Part shown: positions 12,348 through 20,458 of the stretch, piece by piece
How the letters are laid out: each line of letters opens with the position of its first letter
How positions within the stretch are numbered: position 1 is the first letter of the stretch
Program-made: the position numbers and the translations under genes
Source: JAIOHN01 sp038258185
GTDB taxonomy: Bacteria > Chloroflexota > Anaerolineae > Aggregatilineales > Phototrophicaceae
Reading direction: 5' to 3'
Length of the DNA: 20,852 bases
Assembly: GCA_038258185.1 (NCBI GenBank)
Contig: JBBSQD010000095.1
Span: forward strand, 1 to 20,852
Notes under the pieces: model-generated
The model's input: the letters and a program-made list of their open reading frames with translations, nothing else
Told to the model about the DNA's origin: nothing
Databases searched by the model: none

Positions 12348-15300
12348 ATGCTCACGCAAAATAATTCACAAATTATCAGCCGCCGGTATATCGTGCATCA
12401 GTCGATTGGCTCTGGCGGTATGGGTGCAGTTTATCAGGCGACGGATCGCCTGACAGGTAATAAAATTGCATTGAAGCGTGTGCATGTTCCCAGCGAAAAT
12501 CTCAGATTCATGTCCTACGCGGGCAATAGTAATCCTACCCTTTCCATGGCACAGGAATTCAAGGTGCTGGCTACCTTACGTCACCCCAATATCATCAGCG
12601 TGCTGGATTATGGTTTTGATGAGCAACATCAGCCTTACTTCACTATGGAGCTGCTGAGCGAAGCCAAAAATCTGGTGGAGTATGGACATGACTTCGATCT
12701 GGAAAACCAGATTCGGTTGCTCATCCAGACCTTACAGGCGCTGGTATATCTGCATCGTCGCGGCATATTACATCGTGATCTGAAACCGGCGAATGTCGCA
12801 GTTATGCCGCGCGATAAAGTCAAAGTGCTTGATTTTGGCCTGTCGGTCATCCGCGAAAAAGCAGCCGAAACCAATGAGATATTGGGGACACTAGCCTATA
12901 TGGCACCCGAAGTCCTCATGTCAGGCTATGCCAGTGAGCAGGCAGATATTTACGCCATAGGCGTCATGGCCTACGAATTGCTTCTCGGAGATCATCCCTT
13001 TTATCATGGCGACACCTCAAACCTGATTACCGATGTTCTCCATAAAGAGCCTGACCTGAGCCGTCTGGAAATGCTGCCAGCGCTGGTGCCGGTGATCCAC
13101 CGTCTGCTTGCCAAATCGCCGGATGATCGCTATGACTCCGCCAATGAAGTGATCGAAGCGCTGTGCAAAGCGGTCGGTTTACCCATTCCCGAAGAAACCG
13201 CTGCAATTCGCGAAAGCTTTCTGCAATCGGCGCGGTTTGTGGGCCGCGATAGCGAGCTTAATCAGCTTAATGACGTCTTACAACAGGCCGCCGATGGTCA
13301 GGGCAGTACATGGTTGGTCGCTGGTGAAAGTGGCGTAGGCAAATCGCGTCTGTTCGAGGAGTTACGCACACTGGCGCTGATTCAGGGTGCGCTGGTCATC
13401 AACGGGCAGGCGATCAGCGAGCATGGCAATCCGTATCAGCTTTGGCAGGAGACATTTCGCTGGCTGGCCTTGTCGCAACCAACTGAGTTTGAGGCCAGCG
13501 TCCTCAAAGCAGTTGTGGCCGATATTCACAGTCTGGTCGGTTATAAAGTTCAGGACCCGCCAGAACTTGATCCTCAGGCCACTCAGGATCGCCTGTTAAA
13601 AGTGGTCGAGGATGTGTTTAAGAGCATTATCCAAAAACAGGATGGCCTACTGACGCTGCTGGTATTGGAAGATGTGCAGTGGGCGGACACTGAAAGCCTC
13701 AAAATTCTTCGCCGCTTGATTCCGCTCACCACTAACAAACCCTTTCTCATTCTGGGGAATTATCGGGATGATGAGCATCCTAACCTGCCCACTCTGCTTT
13801 ATGGCGCTCATGTGTTCAAACTGGAACGACTCAGCGAGAACAACATCAAAGAATTAAGTGTGTCGATGCTGGGCGAATCTGGCCGAAAAAATCAGGTGGT
13901 CAATCTGCTTCAACGGGAAACCGAAGGCAACATCTTCTTCGTCGTTGAGATCCTGCGCGCTCTGGCTGAAGAAACCGGTCAATTAGATGATATCGGGCGC
14001 ATCACCCTGCCGGAGACTGTTTTCGCGGGTGGCATGCAGCAAATCGTCCAGCGGCGCCTGCAACAGGTTCAGGCCAAAAACCTGCCATTGCTGGAGGCTG
14101 CGGCCATTGTGGGTCGTCAGGTCGATACCCAGACCCTCAAAGCATTGGGCTGGGTGCCTGATGTCGATCAATGGCTGGCAGATTGTGCTGATGCGGTGGT
14201 GCTGGATGTCCGCGATGGCAACTGGCGCTTCGCCCATGACAAATTACGTGAAGGTCTGCTTGCCAATCTATCCACTGAAAAACGCCAGGAATTGCATCAT
14301 GCTGTCGCGCAGGCGATTGAGGAAGCCTACCCCGATAACAGCGACCAGATTGTTCCGCTGGCTTATCACTGGAAAAACGCGGGTGATCCGATCAAAGAAC
14401 GCCATTACACCGCCAAAGCCGGGGAACAGGCGCTGGCAAATGGCGCGAATAAGGATGCTATTGATTACCTCAGCCGTGCAATCGAACTTTATGACCTACA
14501 AAGCGCGACGGTGCTGGAACGTGCCACCTGGGAGCGTTATCTGGGTGAGGCGTATTATGGCTTAGGGAATATGCCAGAAAGTTTCACGCATCTGGCACGC
14601 TCTGTTGAACTGCTCGGTTATCCTGTACCCACAGCAGGGGCAGCACGTATCCTGAGCATTGTTAAGGAAGCCGGAATTCAGGCGCTGCATCGCTTCTTCC
14701 CATCTCGGTTTATCGGGCAGGCAACTGACCAATATGTCCCCTTGATGGAAGCCGCGCGCGCTTACGAACGCATCGCTGAGATTCTCTATTTCCGCAATCA
14801 TATGTTCGGCACCGTCCACTCTGGACTGGCTACGCTCAACCGCGCAGAAGCCGCCAGTGAAAGCGCCCCGGAAATTTTGCGCGCCTACAGCACTAATTCG
14901 GTTGTGATTACGCTGCTGCGGTTACGTGGCGTGGCACGTAGTTATGGCCAGCGTGCCCGTCGCATGGCAGATGTGCTCGACCACCCTCACGCGCTGCAAT
15001 GGGCACTGATGCTGGAAGGCATGAATCATGAAATCGTTGGCGATTGGGAAAAATCCGAACAGGTTCAACTGGAATCAATTGACACCGCGCTGCGGATTGG
15101 TTCTGCCAAGCGCTGGTCAGAATCCACTTATCAATTGGCGTCGCTCAAATACTATCGCGGACAATTCAGGGATAGTTATGCCTTGTGGCAGGAAATAGCC
15201 GAAGCAGCCCGTAAGCGGGGGGACAATCAGGCTTTGGTCTGGGGATTGCAGGGTCAACTGATGAGTTCGACTCCGTTTACACTTGAAGATGAAAGCCTCG

Positions 15301-15914
15301 CCGCCTTAGAAGCGATCAACGCGGATGTGTTTCTGGACTGGGACACCGCCTCACTGGTCAATGTTTACGGGGGACTGGCCGCTGTTCATCTGCGGCGCAA
15401 CGAATACCCTCACTCATTGAAAGCTGTCCAAAGAGGTTTAGAGCTGGTTCAGGCTTCCTTGCCGACCTCTTATTTTACGCTGGCAGGCTATGCTTCACTG
15501 GGTGAAGCGGCGATCAAATTGTGGGAAGCGGAAACCACGGGAGCATTTACATCCACCTCCGACAAAGCCCTTCAGCAATACGCTTTCGATGCCATCCGGG
15601 CAGGCCGCAAATTCATGCTGCTCTTTCCGATTTCACAACCGTTTGGTTGGCGCTGGCAGGGTTTGTATTACTGGCTGGCGGGCCGCCATAGTCGTGCTCA
15701 TCATGCCTGGAAACGCAGCTTAAATTATGCCGCTGACTTTCAAATGCCCTATGAGCGGGCGCTGACTCATTATGAAATCGGGCGCCACACCAGCAGCGCT
15801 GACAGTGACCGCAACAAACATCTTGTTGCGGCCATTGAAATTTTTGAACAGCTTGGAACGGATTATGACCGTGATCACGCCCGGCAAGCGCTGGAGATCG
15901 ATTTTACGACTTAA
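12348..15914 (+). CDS. Large signalling protein: Ser/Thr kinase, AAA ATPase and TPR-like repeats
   Basis: The 1188-aa protein starts with a complete Hanks-type kinase domain (about 14-280). It has the G-loop GSGGMG at 21-26, Lys43 in IALK, a helix-C Glu near 70, HRD at 142-144 with Asn149, DFG at 162-164 and APE at 186-188, so it should be active. A STAND/AAA-type ATPase follows: FVGRDSEL near 297, Walker A GESGVGKS at 326-333, and Walker B LLVLEDVQWAD with Glu441-Asp442. The remaining 600 residues are helical repeats of TPR type (for example ALANGANKDAIDYLSRAIELY). There is no membrane helix. AAGG 6 nt before ATG 12348 supports the start. PknK-like kinases share this plan, but a C-terminal LuxR DNA-binding domain is not seen, so output is probably phosphorylation. 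The 3' end overlaps the convergent FAD gene by 4 bp. Confidence 0.92.
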   Translation: MLTQNNSQIISRRYIVHQSIGSGGMGAVYQATDRLTGNKIALKRVHVPSENLRFMSYAGNSNPTLSMAQEFKVLATLRHPNIISVLDYGFDEQHQPYFTMELLSEAKNLVEYGHDFDLENQIRLLIQTLQALVYLHRRGILHRDLKPANVAVMPRDKVKVLDFGLSVIREKAAETNEILGTLAYMAPEVLMSGYASEQADIYAIGVMAYELLLGDHPFYHGDTSNLITDVLHKEPDLSRLEMLPALVPVIHRLLAKSPDDRYDSANEVIEALCKAVGLPIPEETAAIRESFLQSARFVGRDSELNQLNDVLQQAADGQGSTWLVAGESGVGKSRLFEELRTLALIQGALVINGQAISEHGNPYQLWQETFRWLALSQPTEFEASVLKAVVADIHSLVGYKVQDPPELDPQATQDRLLKVVEDVFKSIIQKQDGLLTLLVLEDVQWADTESLKILRRLIPLTTNKPFLILGNYRDDEHPNLPTLLYGAHVFKLERLSENNIKELSVSMLGESGRKNQVVNLLQRETEGNIFFVVEILRALAEETGQLDDIGRITLPETVFAGGMQQIVQRRLQQVQAKNLPLLEAAAIVGRQVDTQTLKALGWVPDVDQWLADCADAVVLDVRDGNWRFAHDKLREGLLANLSTEKRQELHHAVAQAIEEAYPDNSDQIVPLAYHWKNAGDPIKERHYTAKAGEQALANGANKDAIDYLSRAIELYDLQSATVLERATWERYLGEAYYGLGNMPESFTHLARSVELLGYPVPTAGAARILSIVKEAGIQALHRFFPSRFIGQATDQYVPLMEAARAYERIAEILYFRNHMFGTVHSGLATLNRAEAASESAPEILRAYSTNSVVITLLRLRGVARSYGQRARRMADVLDHPHALQWALMLEGMNHEIVGDWEKSEQVQLESIDTALRIGSAKRWSESTYQLASLKYYRGQFRDSYALWQEIAEAARKRGDNQALVWGLQGQLMSSTPFTLEDESLAALEAINADVFLDWDTASLVNVYGGLAAVHLRRNEYPHSLKAVQRGLELVQASLPTSYFTLAGYASLGEAAIKLWEAETTGAFTSTSDKALQQYAFDAIRAGRKFMLLFPISQPFGWRWQGLYYWLAGRHSRAHHAWKRSLNYAADFQMPYERALTHYEIGRHTSSADSDRNKHLVAAIEIFEQLGTDYDRDHARQALEIDFTT

Positions 15915-18139
15915 TAATCCATCACACCTACAATATCCTCAAAGCGCGGATTGGCGTGATGAGTCACTTTTTTTGAAATGGCGCTGGCGGCCAGCATGCC
16001 GGACATCACGCCACTTTCCATCAGGCTGACGTTCATACCGTTATCTGTCCATGTCCCCACCAGATACAGATTGCTGAAACCGGACTCGTCTGGCTTAAGG
16101 CGCGCTTCCATTGTCCCCGGCAAGGTCTGATCATACCGAATAGACGGGTCAATATTGGCGCGCCAGTACTGATCGTCCAGACGCGCATCTGCCTTAAGCA
16201 CATCATCAAACACATACAGTTGTGACCAATCCAGCCCATTGGGATTCTGCGGATTGGTGGCTTTCGGCCACAAGGGCTGCACATCCTGATTGAGCCATTG
16301 ACGCGCTGAGTCGAAAACTGCCTGTTCCGCCCTGGTGTGATCTTCCGGCGTTAGTTCACAGGCCGGGGGCTGACCGGGCAAGTCAGCCATGACTGCCGCA
16401 AAATGCACCACGGTTTTGATGCCTTTCGAGCGTTCTTTCGCGCTCAAAAGCTGCGGCATATCCCCCCACGCCGAAAACGGATCAACATAGGTGGCGACAA
16501 TCGGTTGCGGGTCGGAGTCCCAGCCCATCGTTTCCAGATCCTCTAAGAACCACAATTCAAGCGACTGGGTACTCACGGTTTTCACCTGTCTGGTCATCAC
16601 ATCCCATTTGGGATTTGCCTCGCCAAAGTCCGGACAGACACACAGCAGCGCCGCCACAGGAATCCCCAGAATGACCATATCAAAGTCGGTATTGAGATTA
16701 AGCTCGATTTTGCGGGTGGCCTCCTGCGACACGCTGCGCGACGCGTACTGCTCCAGGTTGATCTGATCTTTGATCAGTTGCTGGGCTTCATCCGGTTCAA
16801 TCTGCTTGAAATCCGGCTGAGTGGGCCAGTATTGCAACACTCTATCACCGTCCTGTTCCGTCTGGAGTGGCTCATATTCCGCTACTGCCAGGTCAACCTG
16901 ACGGTCAATTTCGATGCGGGAAATCTGGTAATCGTCTGCGTCAGTTTTTTCCCAGTGAACCCGCTTCACACGGTGGAAAAATTCAAATTTGACCCCACGG
17001 GCTTTTAAGACCTCATACAGCGGGACAAAAACGTTAATACCAGTCGAATCGCGCATACGGTAGATCAGTGCGCCGTTATGCCCCAAAAACTGGCGCATCA
17101 TCGTGTATAAGCCGGCACCAGCAGCCAGGCGCGGCTTATTGAAATCACCATCTTCGTAAGAAAATACACCCTCGTATAACCCCCGTACCGGCGGGGAGGC
17201 CAGCAAAGTATCGCTTGCACCACACTGCCGCAGCCAGTCCGCGAAATCCAGGTGATCCAGTTGGCGAAAACCGTCATATAACACGCCATCTTTAATCACG
17301 CCCCACATAATGACCGCGCCCAATTCCAGCAACATCAGATCGTGGCGCAGCGTCCCGCCCATATCGCTGTTTTCCACTTCTTCGATTTTCTTCTCAATGT
17401 CGGCGACAAAAACGCGAATTTCCCCGATTATTTCGTGGAAAATATCAAATTCCGGGTGATCCTGGCTCGGCGGTTTGGGCATATCATCATCAATATCCCA
17501 GGTCAAAGTAATCCGTCTGTTGCCTTTTAGGGAGTCCACTTCATTTTTGGGATTTGGCGATAACAGCCCTGACAACCAGTCCACTAGTTTTTGCAGCAGC
17601 GCTTCCAGCCAATGCACAAAGCCCTTTTCCGCCTCAACCACCACTTTCTCAACTTCGTTGATGATCCCATAGACGCCATAGACATCGCTGTAATGGCCGG
17701 TCAGTCGTTGTACCAGCTCCAGAAACGCCTCCCAGACCATCAGCCCGGTCAGTCCATCACCGGGTTCACCGGGCATAGGCGGCAGGCTGACCGCCCATTT
17801 CTGCCATTCGTCTTTGTAATTTTCCATAAAGACGAGGTAATTCTCTGGCTGAAAAACATCTTTCCAGGCGTTTTCGTCGTTATAGATTTCGGTGTAACAG
17901 GCGCGAATCATCTTAAAAAAGTTTTCGTAAAAACCCATACAAAAATGCACACCGCTATCTTCAATGCGCAGATTCTTGGCTTTATTACTGCCACTGGCGA
18001 CTTTGCCGCCCAGACGCCAGCCCATCTGATAGACGGTAATGTCGTAATGTTCCTGCCAGTTCGCCTCTTCAGTCAGGTAATAAATAGCGGTTAAGGCTGA
18101 AATGCCGCCACCCAGGACTGTCACTTTCGTTTTCGCCAT
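15911..18139 (-). CDS. FAD-dependent oxidoreductase, carotenoid desaturase/amine oxidase-like, with large insertion
   Basis: The 742-aa protein begins with a dinucleotide-binding fold: VTVLGGGISALTAIYYL at 6-22, then GWRLGGKVASG at about 39-49. It ends with the FAD-contacting segment NLYLVGTWTDNGMNVSLMESGVMSGM (about 695-720), the pattern of phytoene/zeta-carotene desaturases and HpnE-type amine oxidoreductases. These family members usually have 450-550 residues; the extra length lies mainly in residues about 130-320, which are helical and acidic (PGEPGDGL, EVEKVVVEAEKG, DIDDDMPKPP). It is the second gene of an operon, 16 bp after the P450, with AGGA 8 nt before ATG 18139. The substrate is unknown; a hydrophobic isoprenoid or lipid is a reasonable guess. 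Confidence 0.85.
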   Translation of the reverse strand: MAKTKVTVLGGGISALTAIYYLTEEANWQEHYDITVYQMGWRLGGKVASGSNKAKNLRIEDSGVHFCMGFYENFFKMIRACYTEIYNDENAWKDVFQPENYLVFMENYKDEWQKWAVSLPPMPGEPGDGLTGLMVWEAFLELVQRLTGHYSDVYGVYGIINEVEKVVVEAEKGFVHWLEALLQKLVDWLSGLLSPNPKNEVDSLKGNRRITLTWDIDDDMPKPPSQDHPEFDIFHEIIGEIRVFVADIEKKIEEVENSDMGGTLRHDLMLLELGAVIMWGVIKDGVLYDGFRQLDHLDFADWLRQCGASDTLLASPPVRGLYEGVFSYEDGDFNKPRLAAGAGLYTMMRQFLGHNGALIYRMRDSTGINVFVPLYEVLKARGVKFEFFHRVKRVHWEKTDADDYQISRIEIDRQVDLAVAEYEPLQTEQDGDRVLQYWPTQPDFKQIEPDEAQQLIKDQINLEQYASRSVSQEATRKIELNLNTDFDMVILGIPVAALLCVCPDFGEANPKWDVMTRQVKTVSTQSLELWFLEDLETMGWDSDPQPIVATYVDPFSAWGDMPQLLSAKERSKGIKTVVHFAAVMADLPGQPPACELTPEDHTRAEQAVFDSARQWLNQDVQPLWPKATNPQNPNGLDWSQLYVFDDVLKADARLDDQYWRANIDPSIRYDQTLPGTMEARLKPDESGFSNLYLVGTWTDNGMNVSLMESGVMSGMLAASAISKKVTHHANPRFEDIVGVMDY

Positions 18140-18155
18140 CGTTTGATTCCTTCGT

Positions 18156-19526
18156 TCAGGCTGGTTGCAAGGTCACCAGCACGCCATTGCTAGGGCGCAG
18201 GGTATAGACTGTATCGGGCTCCACCGCATAATCCGCTACAAGAGATAAGCGGTAACGCTGCATCACAGTCGCCATAATCAACAGCGCTTCAGTCAACGCA
18301 AACGCCTCACCGATGCAACCACGCGGCCCACCCCCAAAGGGATAATAGGCGTAACGCGGACGTGCAGCGACCTGTTCCGGCGAAAAATGCTGTGGGTCAA
18401 ATTGATCGGGATTTTGCCAGTAATCGGGATGACGGTGCATGGTATAGGGGCTCATCGCCACAAAGGCATTGACCGGAATCGTATAACCACCAATGACATC
18501 TTCCTGAGTAGCCTTACGGCTCATAATCCAGATGGGCGGATAGAAGCGCAGCGCTTCTTCAAAGACCATGCGCAGATACGGTAAGCGAGGTAAATCCGCG
18601 ATAGTGGGCAAACGCCCTGCCAATACTTCGCTCAGTTCGTGGCGCAGCTGCGACTCAATGTCTGGATGCTGCCCCAGCAGATACCATGTCCACGACAACG
18701 CGGTGGAGGTGGTTTCTTCCGCCGGAATAATCATCGTGACAACCTGGTCACGGATCTGCGTGTCGGTCAGATATTCGCCGGTGTCAGCATCCTGCGCCAG
18801 CATCAGCATTGATAGTAAATCACCATGATCGACCTGCTGCTGGCGCCGTTCACGGATAATCGCATAGATCGCCGTGTCGAGTGTTTGCAGTGCTTCATGC
18901 AATTGGGCATTGTTCAGCTTAGGGAAGCCGGGACGCATGTTGACATTGATCGTCGTAATGGCTTCGACAATGGAGCGTACCTGCGGATTGAAGTCGATAT
19001 GAAATAACGTCTGCCCCACGATTTCGAGTGTGAGGTGCATCATTTCTTCTTCGATATTCAGCGGTTTCTGCTGGTCGGAATACGCCTCCCAGCCTTGCAG
19101 CATTTTCAGCGTCAAACCGGTGACGACCTCGCCAATCGCCTCGATGCGCTGCTGATGAAACGCCGGTTGCGACAAGCGTCTAATCCGCTGCCAGACTGCC
19201 CCCTGTGCGATAAACATGCTGCTTTCACCGAAAACGGCGGTTGTCATGGTGTAAGCAAACGTGTCTTTACTGTAGATACGGTTGCTATCACGGAGTACAT
19301 GCTGGATATGATCGGGATGATTGACCAGATATGCCGGCCAGAACCCCGCCCGGAACTGAACCACGTCGCCATAATTCCGGCTGAGATTGAGGAAGAATTG
19401 CAGCGGATTGCGCCGCAGTTCACGCAGACTATCACGGTCACGCGGGCCGGGAGGCGTCGCTAAGGCCGGGCTTTGCGCAGATTCAACGCCATCATCAACT
19501 TCGGGAATGGGCTTATTTGCGGACAC
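18156..19526 (-). CDS. Cytochrome P450
   Basis: The 456-aa heme monooxygenase shows all P450 marks: the oxygen-activation helix PAEETTSTALSW (about 268-279), ExxR in EALRFYPP, and the heme loop FGGGPRGCIGEAFA with the thiolate Cys404. No membrane anchor and no fused reductase is present, so a separate ferredoxin and reductase must supply electrons; none is in the window. The start is GTG 19526 with AGGTGG about 6 nt upstream. A proline-rich N-terminus (PALATPPGPR) precedes the fold. It is the first gene of an operon with the FAD oxidoreductase 16 bp downstream, suggesting successive oxidation of one hydrophobic substrate. The CYP subfamily cannot be named from sequence reading alone. Confidence 0.93.
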   Translation of the reverse strand: MSANKPIPEVDDGVESAQSPALATPPGPRDRDSLRELRRNPLQFFLNLSRNYGDVVQFRAGFWPAYLVNHPDHIQHVLRDSNRIYSKDTFAYTMTTAVFGESSMFIAQGAVWQRIRRLSQPAFHQQRIEAIGEVVTGLTLKMLQGWEAYSDQQKPLNIEEEMMHLTLEIVGQTLFHIDFNPQVRSIVEAITTINVNMRPGFPKLNNAQLHEALQTLDTAIYAIIRERRQQQVDHGDLLSMLMLAQDADTGEYLTDTQIRDQVVTMIIPAEETTSTALSWTWYLLGQHPDIESQLRHELSEVLAGRLPTIADLPRLPYLRMVFEEALRFYPPIWIMSRKATQEDVIGGYTIPVNAFVAMSPYTMHRHPDYWQNPDQFDPQHFSPEQVAARPRYAYYPFGGGPRGCIGEAFALTEALLIMATVMQRYRLSLVADYAVEPDTVYTLRPSNGVLVTLQPA

Positions 19527-19541
19527 GACAACCCACCTTTC

Positions 19542-19550
19542 GTTATAGCA
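19542..19550 (-). promoter_or_regulatory. Extended -10 promoter of the P450-FAD operon
   Basis: On the minus strand TGCTATAAC (19550-19542) is an extended -10 with 5 of 6 matches in the hexamer. TTCACT lies 6 bp further upstream, echoing the TTCACT found at a similar distance before the radical SAM gene. The predicted leader is very short (about 9 nt). Confidence 0.45.
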
Positions 19551-19644
19551 TGAAGTGAAAACAAGAATATTCTCTCAGGCTATTGTGACTCGTCGCCGGT
19601 TTTCGTGCTACTGACATTACAGATGCGTAACATCCGTGCGCTGC

Positions 19645-20325
19645 TTAACCTTCATCCATCATTTCATCCGACTCGGTAATGGAAAAGGTCATGGCTTCTT
19701 CCAGTTGGAAGCCATCCGCGAATAAGCGTACCGACCAGCTACCGGGCTGAAAGGCGATATTATCGCGCGTGATGTCGAACCAGATACAAATATCCGCTGA
19801 ACTGCGATCCAGTGCCCAGCTATCTTCCCAGACCGGGCTACCTTCGTGATACCATTGCGCGCTCATCACCACGCCAGACTCGACATTGAAAGCCTGCACC
19901 GTCGCATAAATACGGTCAACAGAGGTGTCAAAACGCAGTCGAGCGCCTTCGACACAGCCGTCCGAGTTGCGGACGCTGCTTGAGACTCCGGTTTTGACGA
20001 ACCAGCGCTGACCACTTTCCAGACCGCCTAAAGGGGTCGCGAAGGTGCTTGCCACCGCGCCCTGCTGCACGCCAATCGGATCACCCGCGCGGACGGTCGC
20101 CAACAGAACCCGGTTGACATTCAGCATGTCGCTGGTTTGTGTCCCGGATGCGTCAGCGGTGAGCTGTACCTGCTGCGCCTTTGCGCCTGTTTGCTGCGCG
20201 ATTTCCGTCGCCTCAAGCACATAACCCATATTTTCCGCCTGAAGTGTCGCCGGGGTATCGACCTGATTCAACACCTGACAACCACTGACACAGAGCAGAA
20301 GTATCACCAGTAAACTTTTTCTCAC
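19645..20325 (-). CDS. Predicted lipoprotein of unknown function
   Basis: From GTG 20325 the protein has 226 residues and starts MRKSLLVILLLCVSGCQ. This is a compact lipoprotein signal with the lipobox VSGC, so the mature protein should be lipid-anchored outside the membrane. The mature part begins with a helical, Gln-rich stretch. It continues as a beta-rich domain with Trp-rich strands (SGQRWFVKTG, SAQWYHEGSPVWEDSW, PGSWSVRLFADG) that looks like an Ig-like binding fold, and ends acidic (ESDEMMDEG). An upstream in-frame ATG at 20367 would add 14 residues, but it lies inside a near-perfect -10 box (20366-20371), so it is unlikely to be on the transcript. It lies downstream of a protease gene, behind a terminator. 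Confidence 0.8.
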   Translation of the reverse strand: MRKSLLVILLLCVSGCQVLNQVDTPATLQAENMGYVLEATEIAQQTGAKAQQVQLTADASGTQTSDMLNVNRVLLATVRAGDPIGVQQGAVASTFATPLGGLESGQRWFVKTGVSSSVRNSDGCVEGARLRFDTSVDRIYATVQAFNVESGVVMSAQWYHEGSPVWEDSWALDRSSADICIWFDITRDNIAFQPGSWSVRLFADGFQLEEAMTFSITESDEMMDEG

Positions 20326-20365
20326 TACATCCAATCCATTAAGTATCTTCGGTTTATGAAAACTC

Positions 20366-20374
20366 ATTATAGCA
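20366..20374 (-). promoter_or_regulatory. Extended -10 promoter of the lipoprotein gene
   Basis: The minus strand reads TGCTATAAT (20374-20366), a perfect extended -10. No clear -35 is seen. The start of transcription should be near 20359, which is downstream of the ATG at 20367 and therefore favours the GTG start at 20325. Confidence 0.6.
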
Positions 20375-20411
20375 TTGCACCCGACGGCGCGAAGGCTGAT
20401 CCGTGAATCGA

Positions 20412-20433
20412 AAACCGGCCCGAAAGCCGGTTT
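20412..20433 (-). terminator. Terminator of the S41 protease gene
   Basis: AAACCGGC (20412-20419) pairs perfectly with GCCGGTTT (20426-20433) around a 6-nt loop. On the minus strand the stem is followed by a short T-run (complement of 20411-20414). It lies 26 nt behind the protease stop. Confidence 0.75.
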
Positions 20434-20458
20434 CCATCTGCGAAATCAGAGCCGTTTG

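Noticed and set aside
13987..14565. A 192-codon plus-strand frame inside the kinase gene
   Set aside because: It is a frame-shifted shadow of the kinase-AAA-TPR gene, with a Trp/Arg/Cys-rich product typical of a wrong frame.
17591..18094. A 167-codon plus-strand frame
   Set aside because: It is antisense to the N-terminal part of the FAD oxidoreductase, whose FAD motifs are clear, and has no ribosome binding site or motif.
9926..19526. A defined RiPP or carotenoid biosynthetic cluster
   Set aside because: No precursor with family signature, recognition domain, peptidase, transporter, terpene synthase or phytoene synthase is present; kept only as a hypothesis.
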